DNA from: Lingula anatina | Taxonomy: Eukaryota; Brachiopoda; Lingulata; Lingulida; Lingulidae | Assembly (NCBI RefSeq): GCF_001039355.2 | Contig: NW_019775615.1 | Location: forward strand, 87,410 to 151,409 | Direction of reading: 5' to 3' | Length of the DNA stretch: 64,000 nt | Part shown: in pieces, positions 1 to 12,881 of the stretch | How the letters are laid out: each line of letters begins with the position of its first letter | Position numbering within the stretch: the stretch's first letter is position 1 | Translations under genes and position numbers: made by a program | The notes under the pieces: model-generated | Databases searched by the model: none | The model's input: the letters and a program-made list of their open reading frames with translations, nothing else | What the model was told of the DNA's origin: nothing

Positions 1-226
1 GAGATCTTAAGTGCAATGCAGCCACAGTCTTCTCTTGCCTATTTGCTGGCGCTGTTTTTTATTTTTCATTTATTTTTAATTATTTTTTTTTGTCAGTGCT
101 TCACAATAGTTTTCAAGTCTGGTATTTGGCTCTTCGAATCAACTATCGAGATGTAACCTTCAAGTTTCTGATTCTCAGGGTAGCTACATTGTTAAGTCAT
201 AGGCGGAAAAGGGGGGGGTAGTGCAT

Positions 227-388
227 CAACTCCAACTCCCAGTATTTAAGATGCACAGCACGATGTACGTATAGCCAAAGACTTGTAGAGATGGGTAAGT
301 TAAAAGACAACTCCAACTCCCAGTATTTGAGATGCACAGCACGATGTACGTATAGCCAAAGACTTGTAGAGATGGGTAAGTTAAAAGA
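227..388. repeat. 81-bp tandem duplication, two copies
   Basis: Two adjacent copies of an 81-bp unit (227-307 and 308-388) are almost identical; one clear difference is tttaag versus tttgag. Because 81 is a multiple of three, an open minus-strand frame runs through both copies, but it contains only the repeated unit and has no other sign of coding. I see no gene here. Confidence 0.85.
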
Positions 389-1624
389 CACTATTTAATG
401 AGGTAATTATTTAATAGCTAAGGACGAATATTTGTATGGGTTCTGTAATCTTGGCGCTAAGATGTAATATGCAGTGTACATTAGTGCAAACCCGGTGGCT
501 GATATTGGTAAACCAGTGTGGAGTTTTCCATGAGGTTTTAGTTCTCAAGGCAAATGCTCGAGTTAGAAACGGAGACTGGTCGTTACTTTTCTAATTGCTT
601 CAGAAAAACGTGCTCGAAAAAAAATTATAGATCTTTTTTTTGTTTTTTTTTTGTTTAGTCACGGTCACAGACAAATCTTTTTTTCAGCATTTTTATTCAT
701 AGAGATATAACAAATAATCTTACTGTGCAATGTGGTTGTAAACATGATGTGCCCCGTATGGCATGGAGCGGGACCGAAGGTTATATTTTATAAAATCTGA
801 CGAAGAACAAAGCTGAAAAACAACTGCATAATAGAAAACCTCGGAAAAACTTTTTTCCTCACAGTTTCAATACTGTCTTTGATATCGCTTCATGCAGTTT
901 TGAAGATATATTTGGTACAATTAGACTCTAATTTATTTCATTCACAATTTCATTAATTTGACTTTCGTTTTTATCATTCTATCATCGTTTCGAAAATAGT
1001 CAAGTTGTGCTCAGAAATGACAATGTAACAAGGTGAAAATATGGTGATCAAATGTGATACAAGACAATACAGAAGTAAACAAAAGTGAAATACAATAAAT
1101 TTTAGAGCAAGAGTTAAACAATACTCTCTCATCCACTATATTATTTACACCCAAACGTAACTAACAAATAACATAGAGAAAGTAAATGCATAGGTCCGTA
1201 TGTTTAGAGCAAGAGTTTAACAATACTGTAGGTAGAACCTACATGTAGAATTGTTGCTTCACGACGCCTTTTTATATCGTAAGTGCAATTACTAACTAAG
1301 AAGTGCGAAATATTGATAATGAGGTATTTACAGCGAGACATGAGTTACTACATTGGACAATAAACACTATCATTGTCTACTTTTTTTACTTCTAATTCTT
1401 ATAAATATTAACACAAGCACCTTCGATTTTGGAAGTGAGATCTTTCAGCCAAAATACTGATTTTTATGTGGTTAAAGGGGGTGAGGTTATCAACATATCC
1501 CTTTCATTCCCGGCAGGAAACGTTTAAACTTAATCGAAGAAATAAAAGATATTCAGACAGTTTTAATGTTTTCGCGAAACAGTTACGTCACCATGACGTC
1601 AACATTTTACCAAATGCACGTAGT
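389..1624. other. AT-rich stretch downstream of the EF-hand gene
   Basis: No coding region is visible. Some of it may be 3' untranslated sequence of the minus-strand EF-hand gene: a TTTATT (AATAAA on the minus strand) lies near 689-694, but its use cannot be judged. Short T and A runs are the only other features. Confidence 0.4.
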
Positions 1625-2788
1625 TTAATTCACAAGCGGTCCGTATAGCACGTGGTTATACCTGTTACTCTCATCGTTCGTTGTATAATACTGTTTCGCA
1701 GCTTCAATGAATTCTGCCTCTTGGATGACGCCATCTGCGTCTGTGTCCAACGTATCGAAATTGGCTTGGATGAACGCGTCAGGAACGCCACTGCAGCGAG
1801 GCATGTCCGCGTACTCGGTGAACGTTAGCATGCCGTCTTGGTCGTGATCCATGTACCCGAAGACAAAATGGTACATATTACGTAAGTTCTTTGAAGTTTC
1901 CGGGCTCTGCATCTCCCGCCTCATTGCGTCAACAAACTGACGCTCGCTAATACCTCTCTCCTGAACACTACGGGGTGTGCCTGGTCCTGAAAGAAAACGC
2001 AAAAATTATCATTATGAAGGAAATACTTTGCACACTACTCCATCATGTCTCAGAAAGAAATCATTGTTGGCAGAGGATGCAGTTGTCGCATGGTGATTAT
2101 TCACATTTATTCTTGATTAGTGTTATGCGATTGTGTTAATCCATTATTCCTGATAATGAGGATGCCAATCAACGAAATTGGCTAATACGCAAAAGATGTG
2201 ATAAGACGTGTGCAAAGGGAGAAAACCACGTATTTTGAGTACAGTGGTACTGCGACGCACAGAGGGAAACAGGTAGGCAGTTGCACAGACATACAGACAG
2301 ACAAACAGACAGAGAGACAGAGGTAGACAGGCAGGCAGGCAGGCAGACATGCAAACAGACAGATAGACAGACAGGTAGACAAGGTAGACAGGCAGGCAGG
2401 CAGGCAGACATGCAAACAGACAGATAGAAAGAGGTAGACAAGGTAGACAGGCAGGCAGGCAGGCAGACATGCAAACAGACAGTCAGATAGACAGACAGAC
2501 AGAGGTAGACAAGCAGGCAGATATGCAAACAGTCGGTCAGATAGACAGACAGAGGTAGACAGGCAGGCAGGCATCCAAACAGACGGACAAACAGACAGTG
2601 GTTGACAGACAGGCAGGCAAGCAGACAGACAGACAGACAGAAGGCAAACAAACAAACAGACAGACAAGTTGTAGCTAACTGACTACTTGCCTTTACTGAT
2701 GAACAGATGGCTGTGTGGCATCTCGTTAACAATATTTACCGAACAACTGAGCATAATCATGAGTAGGCCTAAGTGATTTACAGTAACT

Positions 2789-2828
<40 letters not shown>

Positions 2829-3964
2829 GAGAGAGAGAGAGAGAGAATGAGTCACCTGCGAAAAACTTATCCCACGCATCTGATTCCATCATCATAATTT
2901 GGTTCATTCTCTGCATGCTGTCCAGTTTACAACATCTTATGATGTGGACGCCGAGGGCCAAGAAATCCTTTCTGGTCAGACGGTTGTCGTGATTACTGTC
3001 TAGCCGGGCAAAAACTGTGCGCATCTTCCGCACCCACAACGCACCCTGAAATTACAGGCCGGGGAAGAGAAGATGCGGGTAAGTTCCAAGTTCCAAAAAG
3101 AAAATGATTCAAATAAGCACGCTGAAATGATATTCAATTACTGGGATGTAGCTGAATAGATTTTAACTGAAATAGAGCACATAGAATTGTTCAGGTGTTT
3201 TTTTTTTAATGTAGTCTTTTGTGTTTCTATGTTAATTAGTGATTCTAAGGGACGATATAGTAGTATATTTTCTTATCATTAGGTGACAAAATTTCAATTT
3301 CAACATTTCATTTATTTTCTAAATGTATAAGCGGTATTTTATGCTGCCTTCACAGTGGAAAAAGGGGGAAAGGGGCATAAATATATTTTAAATCAACAAT
3401 AATGATGACAATAACAATAATTATTATCTACTAATAATGATAATAACAAAAGTTTTATACAATGATAATTTCACTTGTACATGTACCTTCATCCTCCTGT
3501 TGCTTTGCATTCACTCGGGTTTTGCTTTAAATTTTTCAACTTTTCAGAATAATTTAAGCCCTGACGAAAATGCGATCTTGACAAGATGAATGAATTTTTT
3601 ATTAAACAAGAACCACGTTTTCGAAATTTTCATTATCTTGGAATTTTTTTAAAACTATTTAAGATGAAAGGATTTCAATGTATTTAGTTGTGAAAATATG
3701 AGCAACAGGAGAATAACGTAAAATAATTAAGGAAGTACTTTATTCTAAAGCACAGTTCTATAATCAAATACCCTTAATTCCTAGGAAGAAAAAAATGCTA
3801 TCAAAATAATATTTTTGGTAGATCATGTAATAAATGTGCATGGCTGTGCTTGTTACTGAATTATATCTGGAATATTTTGTAAAGATTCTTACCTGCCCAT
3901 TAGCTGTACATAACTCTAAGAGTAACAGAAATGCTAAACCAAGAAATGTGGATAAAGCTCTCAT
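1625..3964 (-). CDS. Secreted EF-hand calcium-binding protein (207 aa, 3 exons)
   Basis: Coding exons on the minus strand are 3964-3893, 3045-2856 and 1986-1625 (72+190+362 nt), with GT-AG junctions and matching phases (0, then 1). The first exon is a signal peptide of about 22-24 residues (MRALSTFLGLAFLLLLEL core), so the product should enter the secretory pathway. Three EF-hand loops are readable: D40-D51 (DSNHDNRLTRKD, aspartate in place of the usual last Glu), D134-E145 (DHDQDGMLTFTE) and D168-E179 (DTDADGVIQEAE). The last two are canonical and closely spaced, as in a paired EF-hand lobe. Layout and length resemble sarcoplasmic/reticulocalbin-like calcium binders of invertebrates, but there is no ER-retention tail: the protein ends GPLVN. 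Role inferred: extracellular or secretory-pathway calcium binding. I do not assign a family name. Confidence 0.88.
2274..2670. repeat. GACA/GGCA minisatellite in the EF-hand gene's second intron
   Basis: About 400 bp of variable units built from cagaca, ggcaggca and atgcaaac, with a recurring block of roughly 60 bp (ggcaggcagacatgcaaacagacag...). It is open in several minus-strand frames, giving Cys/Leu/Pro-rich translations, but those are by-products of the repeat. Confidence 0.9.
2792..2846. repeat. (CA)n followed by (GA)n microsatellite
   Basis: About 33 bases of CA repeat followed by about 20 of GA, ending nine bases before the 5' splice site at 2855 of the minus-strand EF-hand gene. Confidence 0.95.
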
Positions 3965-4093
3965 TCTTCCGGGTTACAATATCCTTAATCTTGGTAACGA
4001 CACACGCTTTCTGGCAGTCGGGCTTGAAACTCTTTGGCAGTCAATGCACGTACTGAACAGCTCCAGAATTAAGAAGACACTGTAAAACACCGG

Positions 4094-4102
4094 TATTTAT
4101 AG
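4094..4102 (-). promoter_or_regulatory. TATA box of the secreted EF-hand gene
   Basis: The minus strand reads CTATAAATA about 130 bases upstream of the initiator ATG at 3964. A start site about 30 bases further on (near 4065) would leave a 5' leader of about 100 nt. This is inferred from motif and spacing only. Confidence 0.55.
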
Positions 4103-5327
4103 TCTCAGTCCTTTACACCGAATTCAAATACCAATCACGTGATTGTTTAACTAGAAACTAGGACAGTTCACGAGGAGGTGAAACTTAAAGTAGACACACA
4201 TTGGTTAACTGTAGGCGTGTCTTTAAGGTGGCTTAAAATATCACGATATCGAGTGCTACTTGGTAATGGGGGCGCACGCACGCAGACCACAGAAAACCTG
4301 CGTCCCGCTGTGAGTGACGGAACAGGTTGTTTTGAGAACTGGAGAACACGTGTTATTTACAGAGACATTGCACAAGAAAACAATTGAGATTTATTGCGAC
4401 ACAATGGCCGTTTGGTTCTCAGAACCGCAACATAAGGAAGATGCAATGTGCAAAGAAAATGGAGCAATTTTAGGACTGTTGTTTACACTAGTGGGCGTAT
4501 AACTAGGTTGTCAAGTAAATTCACTTTTGATCGGTTAAAAACTGGTTTCAGTCCACGGGATTTGATGGATGACCAACTACTTGGGGTTTCAGATTTTGAT
4601 CAAAATATCCTGACCATATTTTCCTGAAAATCTGATTTCGCAAGAATAAACCAACAGCATGAAAATCTGACTTCCTGGATTTCTGCACGTAATTTGCAGT
4701 TCCTTTCACACTTGAAAAAATTAAAAATCGACCATGAGGCAAGTTTACACATAAAAATTCATTAAGATTATGATAACACCGGGAGATTAGGGGGAGCAAC
4801 ATTATAGATATCAAAGTAAACATGAATAATTTGCCGTGTTGGCTAATTTTTATATTTGAAAATAAATTTAATGAATAAATTAAAAACACAAATGCAAATG
4901 AAGAAATGAGAAATACGTTGCGCTCTTCAGAGCATAAGAAATATAGGATAGTCCCTGACATGTTTTCAGAGGTTAAGTTTTAAGCCGCGTCTACTGTTTA
5001 TTGTCTCTGCATCAAAATTTCAAGCGTTTCGTTAATTCCACTGGCCTAGTTTCCTTGCTTTTCTCCTTCTCCTTCTCATTTTTTTAGTAACTTAACAAAT
5101 GGAAACGTCAAGTGAAAGCTGGCCAAGATGAGATAAAGAAATTAATGAATAAAGAAAAATAGAAAGAAAAGAAAAAGGGAAATAAAAGGCTATGAGAACA
5201 GCGTGTGATGACGTAGTGAAAAAAGGCAGACGAAAGTTGTTACCAAAAATAGAGACAGAAAATGTGAGTCCAAGTAATTTGTAAATAGCGATGATAGACC
5301 GAAGTGACTTATTCCCAATGAAATTAT
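4103..5327. other. Intergenic stretch, no gene seen
   Basis: Upstream flank of the EF-hand gene. Several short open frames occur on both strands, but none has a recognisable domain, splice pattern or amino-acid bias. Confidence 0.4.
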
Positions 5328-5540
5328 CGTTCTACGTAGATCGATCCAACTCCGAGGTGACTGTCGCTAAATGCAATCAGATTAACACGCCTCCTCTTGT
5401 TTCCAACGTACTTGTATAACCACCACCTATTCTTATCTGTATTCTACTCAACACCTAAAGGAGACGTGCTAATCTCTTAATGTGATTGCATTTCGCAAGA
5501 CTCCCCGCTGAGCTGGAGTTATCTACATGTACGTAGAACG
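5328..5540. mobile_element. Foldback/MITE-like element with imperfect terminal inverted repeats
   Basis: The ends are a perfect 10-bp inverted pair (CGTTCTACGT at 5328-5337, complement at 5531-5540). The pairing continues imperfectly inward through AACTCC to a second well-matched block, AAATGCAATCAGATTAA (5369-5385), against TTAATGTGATTGCATTT (5478-5494). There is no ORF. Terminal inverted repeats without coding sequence are the mark of a MITE, but I could not see a clear target-site duplication, so the outer limits are uncertain. Confidence 0.6.
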
Positions 5541-7904
5541 GTAGCTGCATTAGGAATGAACCCAAAGAAAGGCCGCACGTACAAAATACGAACAATAAAT
5601 ACAGTCCTGTGGAACCTGTAAAAAATTAAAATATGAGAAATCTCTTGAAGTTATGAGAAACATGTCAGGCAAGGACAAGACTAGACATAACAGTTGAAAA
5701 AGACCAAAACATAAGGTGAGATCTTAAACAGAGCGAGGCTCACAAAAACACACGATACAGATCCAGTCTGGAAAGATAATGAAAGTCATCAAAAAATCTG
5801 AGATTGCAAAAAGTGCCCAGGTTCAGAGAGAACAAAACAATCCCCATCAAGGAAAAGAAACTGAAAAGGACAGGAGGGGTGGGGTAGGACCAGGCACACT
5901 CTAAGGAAGCTACATACTAAAACAATGGGCATGCAGTCACTTGACTCGAGTGTATGTGACAATAATAGATCAACGGAATGAATATATTAAATGAAATAAA
6001 GGTCTGGTCCTCCAAAAAAGTCTGTAGGAAAACTTGGAAAAAGGAAAGGAATGACTAGATCTACCCGACACAACTCATGGTTTGTCTGTGAAAGCAGTCC
6101 TAGACAAAATCGTGTTTCGCTGCCTCAAGTTTTTCCTCGTGCTCTCCCTCTCACTTTTATCTGAGTTCGGGGACCATGATTTGTATTTTGATAAACCTTT
6201 TTCAGAGACATCATCATTCAAACACAGACTTTTTTACGTGCTAATGAAAAGATAAGACAACCCCTTAACCACCCCTTTCCCATTTTCTAGATGTCTGCAG
6301 TTGCATGACATTTCTCCTCGCTCAAGGGCATGCGTACATATTCACCCAAACGGTTCAAAAGTCTGCAGAAAGAAAAATGAAGAGAAACTGGGTAGAACGA
6401 AAACAATTGAATTTAATTAAAAAAAGATTATCATGATGTATGAACAATGCTTTATTTGATAGCCTGGTCCAGAAATCCTTTGATCCGCCCCTATCTGGGG
6501 GCTGTTTCACTAGGTTTTATTACAAGCAAGGCTGCATAAAGAAGGCGTGTTTCTTTACAGTTGGCTATAACTTGGCAATGACATGTTTTGTCCTTTCTAC
6601 AATATTTTGTGTTAGTTTGTGTCTATGTTGACATAAATTCTGAATATTTTGATAAATGTTTCATGTAAACGCAGACGCTAGCAATAGTTCAAACATTATA
6701 GATCCTCCTTTATCTTATTGTCATTTCTTTATGCAGGGTTAATTATTTGTTTTAATTAAGAGTATTATATTAATTTGTCCGTACATGTACTTTCACCTAC
6801 CACAACACTGCTAGCTGTATGCTAGGTGTACTACTTTTTAGTCGGTTCATAACAAGTTGCATTCATGTCAAGCTTATATTAAGATGATGTTACAACAATT
6901 TTGATTTCCCCAAATGTTGAGATGATTGATAAAAAAATCCGACAGATTCGTCAAATGCAACACAATGTATTTGCCCTACTTTGTATATCGATTAGCCCAA
7001 CGGCACTTGCTGCGGTGTAACTCTTTCACTGATCCGCTATTAAATTTGATTATGACCGACATAATGGAAGGCAAAGGGAGTAAAATAATTTCTAAGCCTA
7101 CCTGGTAAAGCCTACTTTATCTTCACTAAATAATGATTCCAAGAAATGCCGTGTTAGAAAAGCTTAAATAATAAATAGATGTAGATTATTAAACCAATGA
7201 ATAAAACATTGTAAACGTTTCCAATACCAAGTAAATCCAATAAGCTGCTGAAACATGATGGTAACTATATGTTAGTTAATTGACAAAGGTCAGATAAGTA
7301 TGCAGGTTTAAATCAGGTGACAGATAAGTCAACAAATACATTCCCCTTTTGGCTCGTGCTCGCTGACGTCGTGAAACAGATCCCAGGAAGATCAACAGCA
7401 GAGAAAGGTCGTGCCAATAACAGCTCAAGAATTTTTGGAATTCTCAGCCCAGCTTGCACAATGCTCGTTTTAGCTCCGTGTAATAAATCATACCGCGGAT
7501 TTTAATCGGGAGAAAGTTGGTTGGCCATCAACGTCACATATTTTTAATACGAGAGTGCTTGCGCACTTAAGTGATTGGAATGTTCTTGAGATTAAGGTAG
7601 AGCCGAGCGTGCTGTGCCAAGCGACCATATACGTAAATAAAATCAATAAATCAATAAAATGCGATCGACTATTCGATTAAAGTGTATGAAGGGAAAAATT
7701 CTCAAATGATGTAAGCTATACTGAGAAATGTCTGAAATAATGACAATTCTTTACCCATGGTTACGAAACAATCCTTGTTAATATGGTCACTTCACCAAAT
7801 CACAACTATTTTTCTAAATATATTTCTTTAATGAATCGTCTGTCCTCCCAACCAATGTACTTTTTATTTTATTACTTTATTTTTCATTCTTTCTGTCCCC
7901 CTAT

Positions 7905-7943
<39 letters not shown>

Positions 7944-8739
7944 TTTGTCCAATAATGTTTTCTTCACCAATTTGTTCCTGTAAGTGACACCCTTCAATGT
8001 CAAGATTCATCTTTTCAGTTCAAATAAATTTTCTTGTTAATACCAATTTCTTCATCATTTACCGAAATACAGGGAACTGCACGCGAAAACATAAATTTTT
8101 TAGTGCATTTTCATAACTTATGTGAATGAGGGCATTTTGTGCGTTTTCTATTTGATTTCAAGGTTAGTTTAACGGGCATTATTGTGACGTGAAGTACTCG
8201 TAACTGGTTACTCATAAAAACTCACTCGAACGTATGGTAAGCAAACATTGAAAGAAAACAATCCCAATTTGTTAATTAAGTGTTACGGTCCCGAGAAATT
8301 GATTGCTGAAGACTTTGGGGTTTTGCCAAAAACAAAGGGCTTTGCTTCGAGAAAACGAAAATAAGGCCGTGTGCCTGCGTTCGTTTTGTTTCTCGTTTTA
8401 CCTGGTAAGTCAAGCCAACCACTGATTTTATGCCATTGAATGACATTGACACGTTCTTTTTGTCAATACACACTTATCACCCTGATTATCAGATGATTCA
8501 CTCTGACTTGTTTTTTTTAAATATATATAGCAACGCACGCTAACGCCCTGCTAGTCCATCGCAAGCATGTTTGACTGTCACCTTCATCGGTAGATCAATC
8601 TGAAAACTATGTGTACTATATTGGAGCGATTGGAGCCCTACGTACATAGGGCGATTTTATCAAGTTTGTTGAAATAGAAAACTGATTTTGATTATTTTAC
8701 ATCATGGTAGACTAGTGTGATATTAATTAAGTGGTTTCG
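5541..8739. other. Intergenic stretch, no gene seen
   Basis: Apart from the ATTT microsatellite at 7902-7946 there are only short, featureless open frames. No protein domain or RNA gene could be recognised. Confidence 0.4.
7902..7946. repeat. (ATTT)n microsatellite
   Basis: About eleven uninterrupted ATTT units in a T-rich setting. Confidence 0.95.
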
Positions 8740-8988
8740 CAGTGGCGGATTTAGAGGGGGGTCAGGGGGGTCCTGACCCCCTCCCCCTCTGATATCTGGT
8801 CCCCTCTTGAAAGTAATTTTGACTAGCTGAATCATAGTTCTAAACCGTACCAAATGGCACCGTTCGCCCTCTAAAATAATAAAATTTATCGGGGCCCGCT
8901 GAAGGGCCCCAAACCCCACACCAAGTGGGGGGGGGGGCGGCTTCGCATCCGCAGACCCCCCCTTCAAATAATCCTGGATCCGCCCCTG
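8740..8988. mobile_element. 249-bp non-autonomous DNA transposon (hAT-like ends)
   Basis: The element begins CAGTGGCGGATTTAG and ends with the complement of CAGGGGCGGATCCAG, followed inward by G/C homopolymer runs. It is flanked on both sides by GGTTTCG (8733-8739 and 8989-8995), a perfect 7-bp target-site duplication that fixes the boundaries. It has no transposase. Ends of the form CAGNGGCGG are common in hAT-related MITEs of marine invertebrates; hAT elements normally make 8-bp duplications, so either one base was lost or the element belongs to another superfamily. Confidence 0.85.
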
Positions 8989-9338
8989 GGTTTCGTATAG
9001 CTTTAAGATTCATCAATCGGTCAAGGTATAGCCCTTATAGCCGAATGTGATCCCAAGCAACTCCCAATACCCAAGAAGAAGAACACGACGGGAATTTTGA
9101 CCGCCGAACCATTCGAATCCCGTACCAGTACGTTAAACAAACTTGGTGTACATTTCGTTTAAAGATTCTATTTCAACTTTCAATGCTACCAGGTAACAAA
9201 CGGATTTTAAAATAGTGAATAAATCAAGGAAGAAGGAATCTGAATATCGGTTGTGTTAGGTGTGCCAATAAGCTATATACACATATATAAGGCTCATTGG
9301 GTGTGCTTAGTGGATGCGAATGCGCCCAGTTGATTGTG

Positions 9339-9386
<48 letters not shown>
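9339..9386. repeat. (CT)n(GT)n compound microsatellite
   Basis: A CT run followed by a longer GT run; a second GA tract lies near 9472-9486. Confidence 0.95.
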
Positions 9387-9387
<1 letters not shown>

Positions 9388-9653
9388 GGCGTAATGATAC
9401 GTGATATGGTGTGAAAATTCTCAGATTATGATGGAAGCCACGAAATATTTTGGTGATTTGGAATTTTGGCGGAGAGAGAGAGAGAGACGCATGCAACCGC
9501 GTGTGAATGTATGTACAGAACGAAAGACTCCTTGTGTCTGTTAGCATTGAGTCTGTACCATTTTCAAGTGTAGGGTAGCACATCCAACATAAGCATCCAA
9601 GCAGTTTTTCGAGCACTGGTTATTTAAAGAGCGACTATATGTCATGTTTGTCG

Positions 9654-9659
9654 TTTATT
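9654..9659 (-). terminator. Candidate polyadenylation signal of the arrestin gene
   Basis: AATAAA on the minus strand, about 190 bases past the stop codon of the arrestin-like gene. It is a motif match at a plausible distance. Confidence 0.4.
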
Positions 9660-9848
9660 TGAAATAATAAAAACGTCCAATAAAAAGAAAAATCTTCAGT
9701 CTTTTTCACTTCGGTTTTTGATTAAAAAGAAAATCCATCGGCTGTTCAACGAGATCCATTCTGTTCTGTACGCCGCCATAAGTCCACCACGGTCAATGTC
9801 TTCTTAACACCTTTAAAAATGCAGGATTGTCCTCGGTCAGTGTGGCTA

Positions 9849-11459
9849 CTAATGTTCTTTGATGATGCAGATAAGTTCTCTGGCGTCCCTTACGACTTTG
9901 TCAAAAACCTCATGAATACTTCCTTGGTGAGACAAAGCAGCCGGACAGCCATGTAGCCTCGGCGTCTCCGTTTTTTGCAACGTAGTAATACACAGTGGGA
10001 CGCAGGAAACCGTGATTTCTTTAAAAGCGAAAGTTGGTGTTTTCAGGATCACCTTCAGAAAATACGCAATGCGTACTCTGTTTAGACACTTCTCCTGGTG
10101 GTGTAGACTGCTTGCTTCCAATGGTATGGGCACTGGCATTAAGATATTGTCAAAGGTGTTCTCCTCTCCGTTTTCGATAAGAACGGGCAATAATAATCGC
10201 GAAATTGGTGTTTGGAAGCGGTAGTGTTTTGTAAGCGTGCATTTGACTCGCACTGTTTGATATAAAATACACTGAATTTCGGTTATATTTAGACCGGTAT
10301 TATTTTCAACGTGAATGTCAATTGGTACAGTCTCCCCTTCCGTGAAAATTCTTTTGGGCATGTGTAGATTGCATTTTAAGGACCATACCCCACAGAAATA
10401 AATTTGTCGTCTAAGTTCTTGAACAGGATTCTGAAATTCTTCAGGCACCAAGTCGTTAGGAAGAACGCGGGAGACGAAGGCTTCAGCAATAGTGGAGTGA
10501 ACCTTTGCGCCACCTTTCGTATAAAAAGTTGCCTTGACTTCGTATTTGATTCGTGCACCTTTTATGTTGTTCCCAACCTTCAAAGTGCTTGGAATGGCAA
10601 CAGGCAAGAAGAATTCAAAGGGATAAATGTTTCTGCCTTTATTAAGTTTCTTGCCAGTGGTGTTATCTTCCGTCCAGAGGAGATCGTGTATTGTTAAGAA
10701 TATCTTAGATTTTGTGTGCAGAGCACGTCCCATGTCGTCTTTTGACATGTACCAAAATATATGGCGGCCTGTGGAAAAAAAAACAAGAGAAATTAAATAG
10801 GATTCTAATGTGACTATCATTCACATACCATTTCTAACAAGAAAAACAGAGGAAAAATTATGAGCATGTCTCCACCCTATTACATCCCAGCACCACCTTC
10901 ATGCTAGACATTGCAATATAGGCAGTACAGATTACTGTCATTTTTATGAATAAGAAAGATAATCAAGTGAGATGTTCAACCATCTTTCTTTCTGCCAAAC
11001 CTCTAAATGTTTCTTAACTCAAATTCGTCTATTTCGCTTGATACGTGTACAGATTGTCGAACCATCTTATTGTGCTGAAAACTGAGGCAGTACTTTCACG
11101 TCTTTTAATTCGGAGAAAAAATTATAAGTAATTGCACGTATTTTTTTATGTTTTTTTTTCTTTTGTTAATTGATTAATTCTTTTGTGTTTTCTCTTTTTT
11201 ACAAAATGAATTTATTCTTAGGCCAACCTTTAAGCGTGACTTCGAGAGCTGTAATTTCTATGGCCCCACCCAGTTCTAACAGGACCTGTCCCTCCAGTCT
11301 CTCCCCCGGGACATAGATGTACTGCTGAAGGCTGGCCGGGGTCCTCTCCCCCTTACGGACGCGTATCTTCAGGTAAGGGTCTTTGTTGACGGACGTGGTG
11401 AAGGAGTTGATCTTCTGAGCAGCTTCTTCTTTCTCGCGTCGGCGTCTTAGGCAGTTCAT
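9849..11459 (-). CDS. Arrestin-domain-containing protein (383 aa, 2 exons)
   Basis: Coding exons 11459-11228 and 10768-9849 (232+920 nt) join at phase 1 and restore a typical arrestin strand (VTLKG|RHIFWY). The arrestin N-domain signature is the YVPGERLEGQVLLEL stretch (residues about 49-63) followed by IEITALEVTLKG. The C-domain begins near FTEGETVPIDIHVENN, with the expected IxNxTxxxIxxIxCxLyQ pattern and a later strand RIAYFLKVIL. Alpha-arrestins of this type act as adaptors for endocytosis and ubiquitylation of membrane proteins. No PPxY motif for WW-type ubiquitin ligases is visible in the short tail (ending IIKEH), so partner recruitment would differ from vertebrate ARRDC1-4. The ATG at 11459 is the first in frame after the Arg-rich start (MNCLRRRREKEE); a further upstream exon is possible. 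The donor is the weak AAAG|GTTGGC. Confidence 0.88.
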
Positions 11460-12838
11460 GGTGTAGTATTACTGATAATATATATAAAAATATGTAAAAA
11501 TTCAAATGGGATAATATGTAGATATTGCTGAATTGCTTTCTGTTGACTGTAAAACAATACAGCAAGTTTTTAAGTATCAAGATTTGTACAATAAACAAAT
11601 GCAAGTGTACATAAAAGGCCTATCCCCTTTTCCAAGTCTTGGCCTTGACATGTACTATGTGCGATACTGGAATAAATCATGAATATATGTATTTAGGCAC
11701 ACATTAACTCAGACAACTGAGATATAGCCTTGCCTTGCCAACATTAGCCTAGATATCATTGCCTACGCGGTGACCACAGAAAGATATTTTGTCGTGTACA
11801 AGTATATGCAGAACTAATACGAAATGGCCTTCCCACGCTCGGCTGTCACCTTGATTGGTTAATGAATCCAAAAAATGTTTAACCTGACTTACATCTAAGG
11901 ATATATGCATCACATTAGTCTACCATAATGGAAAGCAAGAACCGAATAGGTGTATTACTTTTATAGAATCGCCCAATATTCGGTCCTCTGTACAATGTAT
12001 TAACTGATAGAATGCTTTGCAACAAAGAGACTGACGACAAACGTAAAACATTCAAATCACCCTCAGAAAAAGTACATATAACCCCCCCCCCCCCAAAAAA
12101 AAAAAAAAGGTAAAAAAAACAGTACATCTTGCCGTTCTTCCTTCATAAATGCAGAGTTCATCTCATGGACTAGTGTGATATTCTTGGGCAATTTATGTTT
12201 TTTAAATTCATTAAATTCGAGGTGCTAGTCGAGCGTGAAATTTACTATTTATTGCTCTTTTTGTCTGTGAACATCCTTTCTATCTTTGAACTTCATCAAC
12301 ATAATATGAGACTGACTATACGATTTAAAACTTTTGTACAAATATGATTTCGTCTTTTTTTAAGACATTTCAATAACCCAACGGACCACTCTTCTAAAGC
12401 TAGGACCCAGTTTACTAGTTTACTTAGCCCTAGGACAAAGTGACAATTTTGATAATTTCTGACCAAAGGAACCAACACATACGTAGAATCGTGAAACCAA
12501 TTTTGTTTCTTAATATCCGCACGTTATCCGTAGGGTTATATCTTTGTCTCGTATGCCACAACTCAGCATGATGGTACACATTAATAAAAGACCATAGACA
12601 ATACTGCCTTACCTGAAATGATGATTTATTCACCGAGCAATTGACTTAAAAGGCAACTAGAATAGACCACTCTACTAACCCCTACAGATAAGGGGTTCAT
12701 CTGAGTTCACCTTTAAACGAGGTGTCAAATATTCAGCAATAAGCTACACCAAGCAGTGGCCTGTTTGCCTATGCAGGGTATTTTTGCAATTAAGGGACGA
12801 TTGAGATATAGATATATTACAAAAGTGATAATATAATG

Positions 12839-12881
<43 letters not shown>

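Noticed and set aside
2144-2732. Long Cys/Leu/Pro-rich open frames on the minus strand
   Set aside because: They are translations of the GACA/GGCA minisatellite and overlap in several frames; they lie in an intron of the EF-hand gene.
10376-10697. Open frames on both strands inside the arrestin exon
   Set aside because: Shadows of the arrestin reading frame, which carries the conserved motifs and splice junction.
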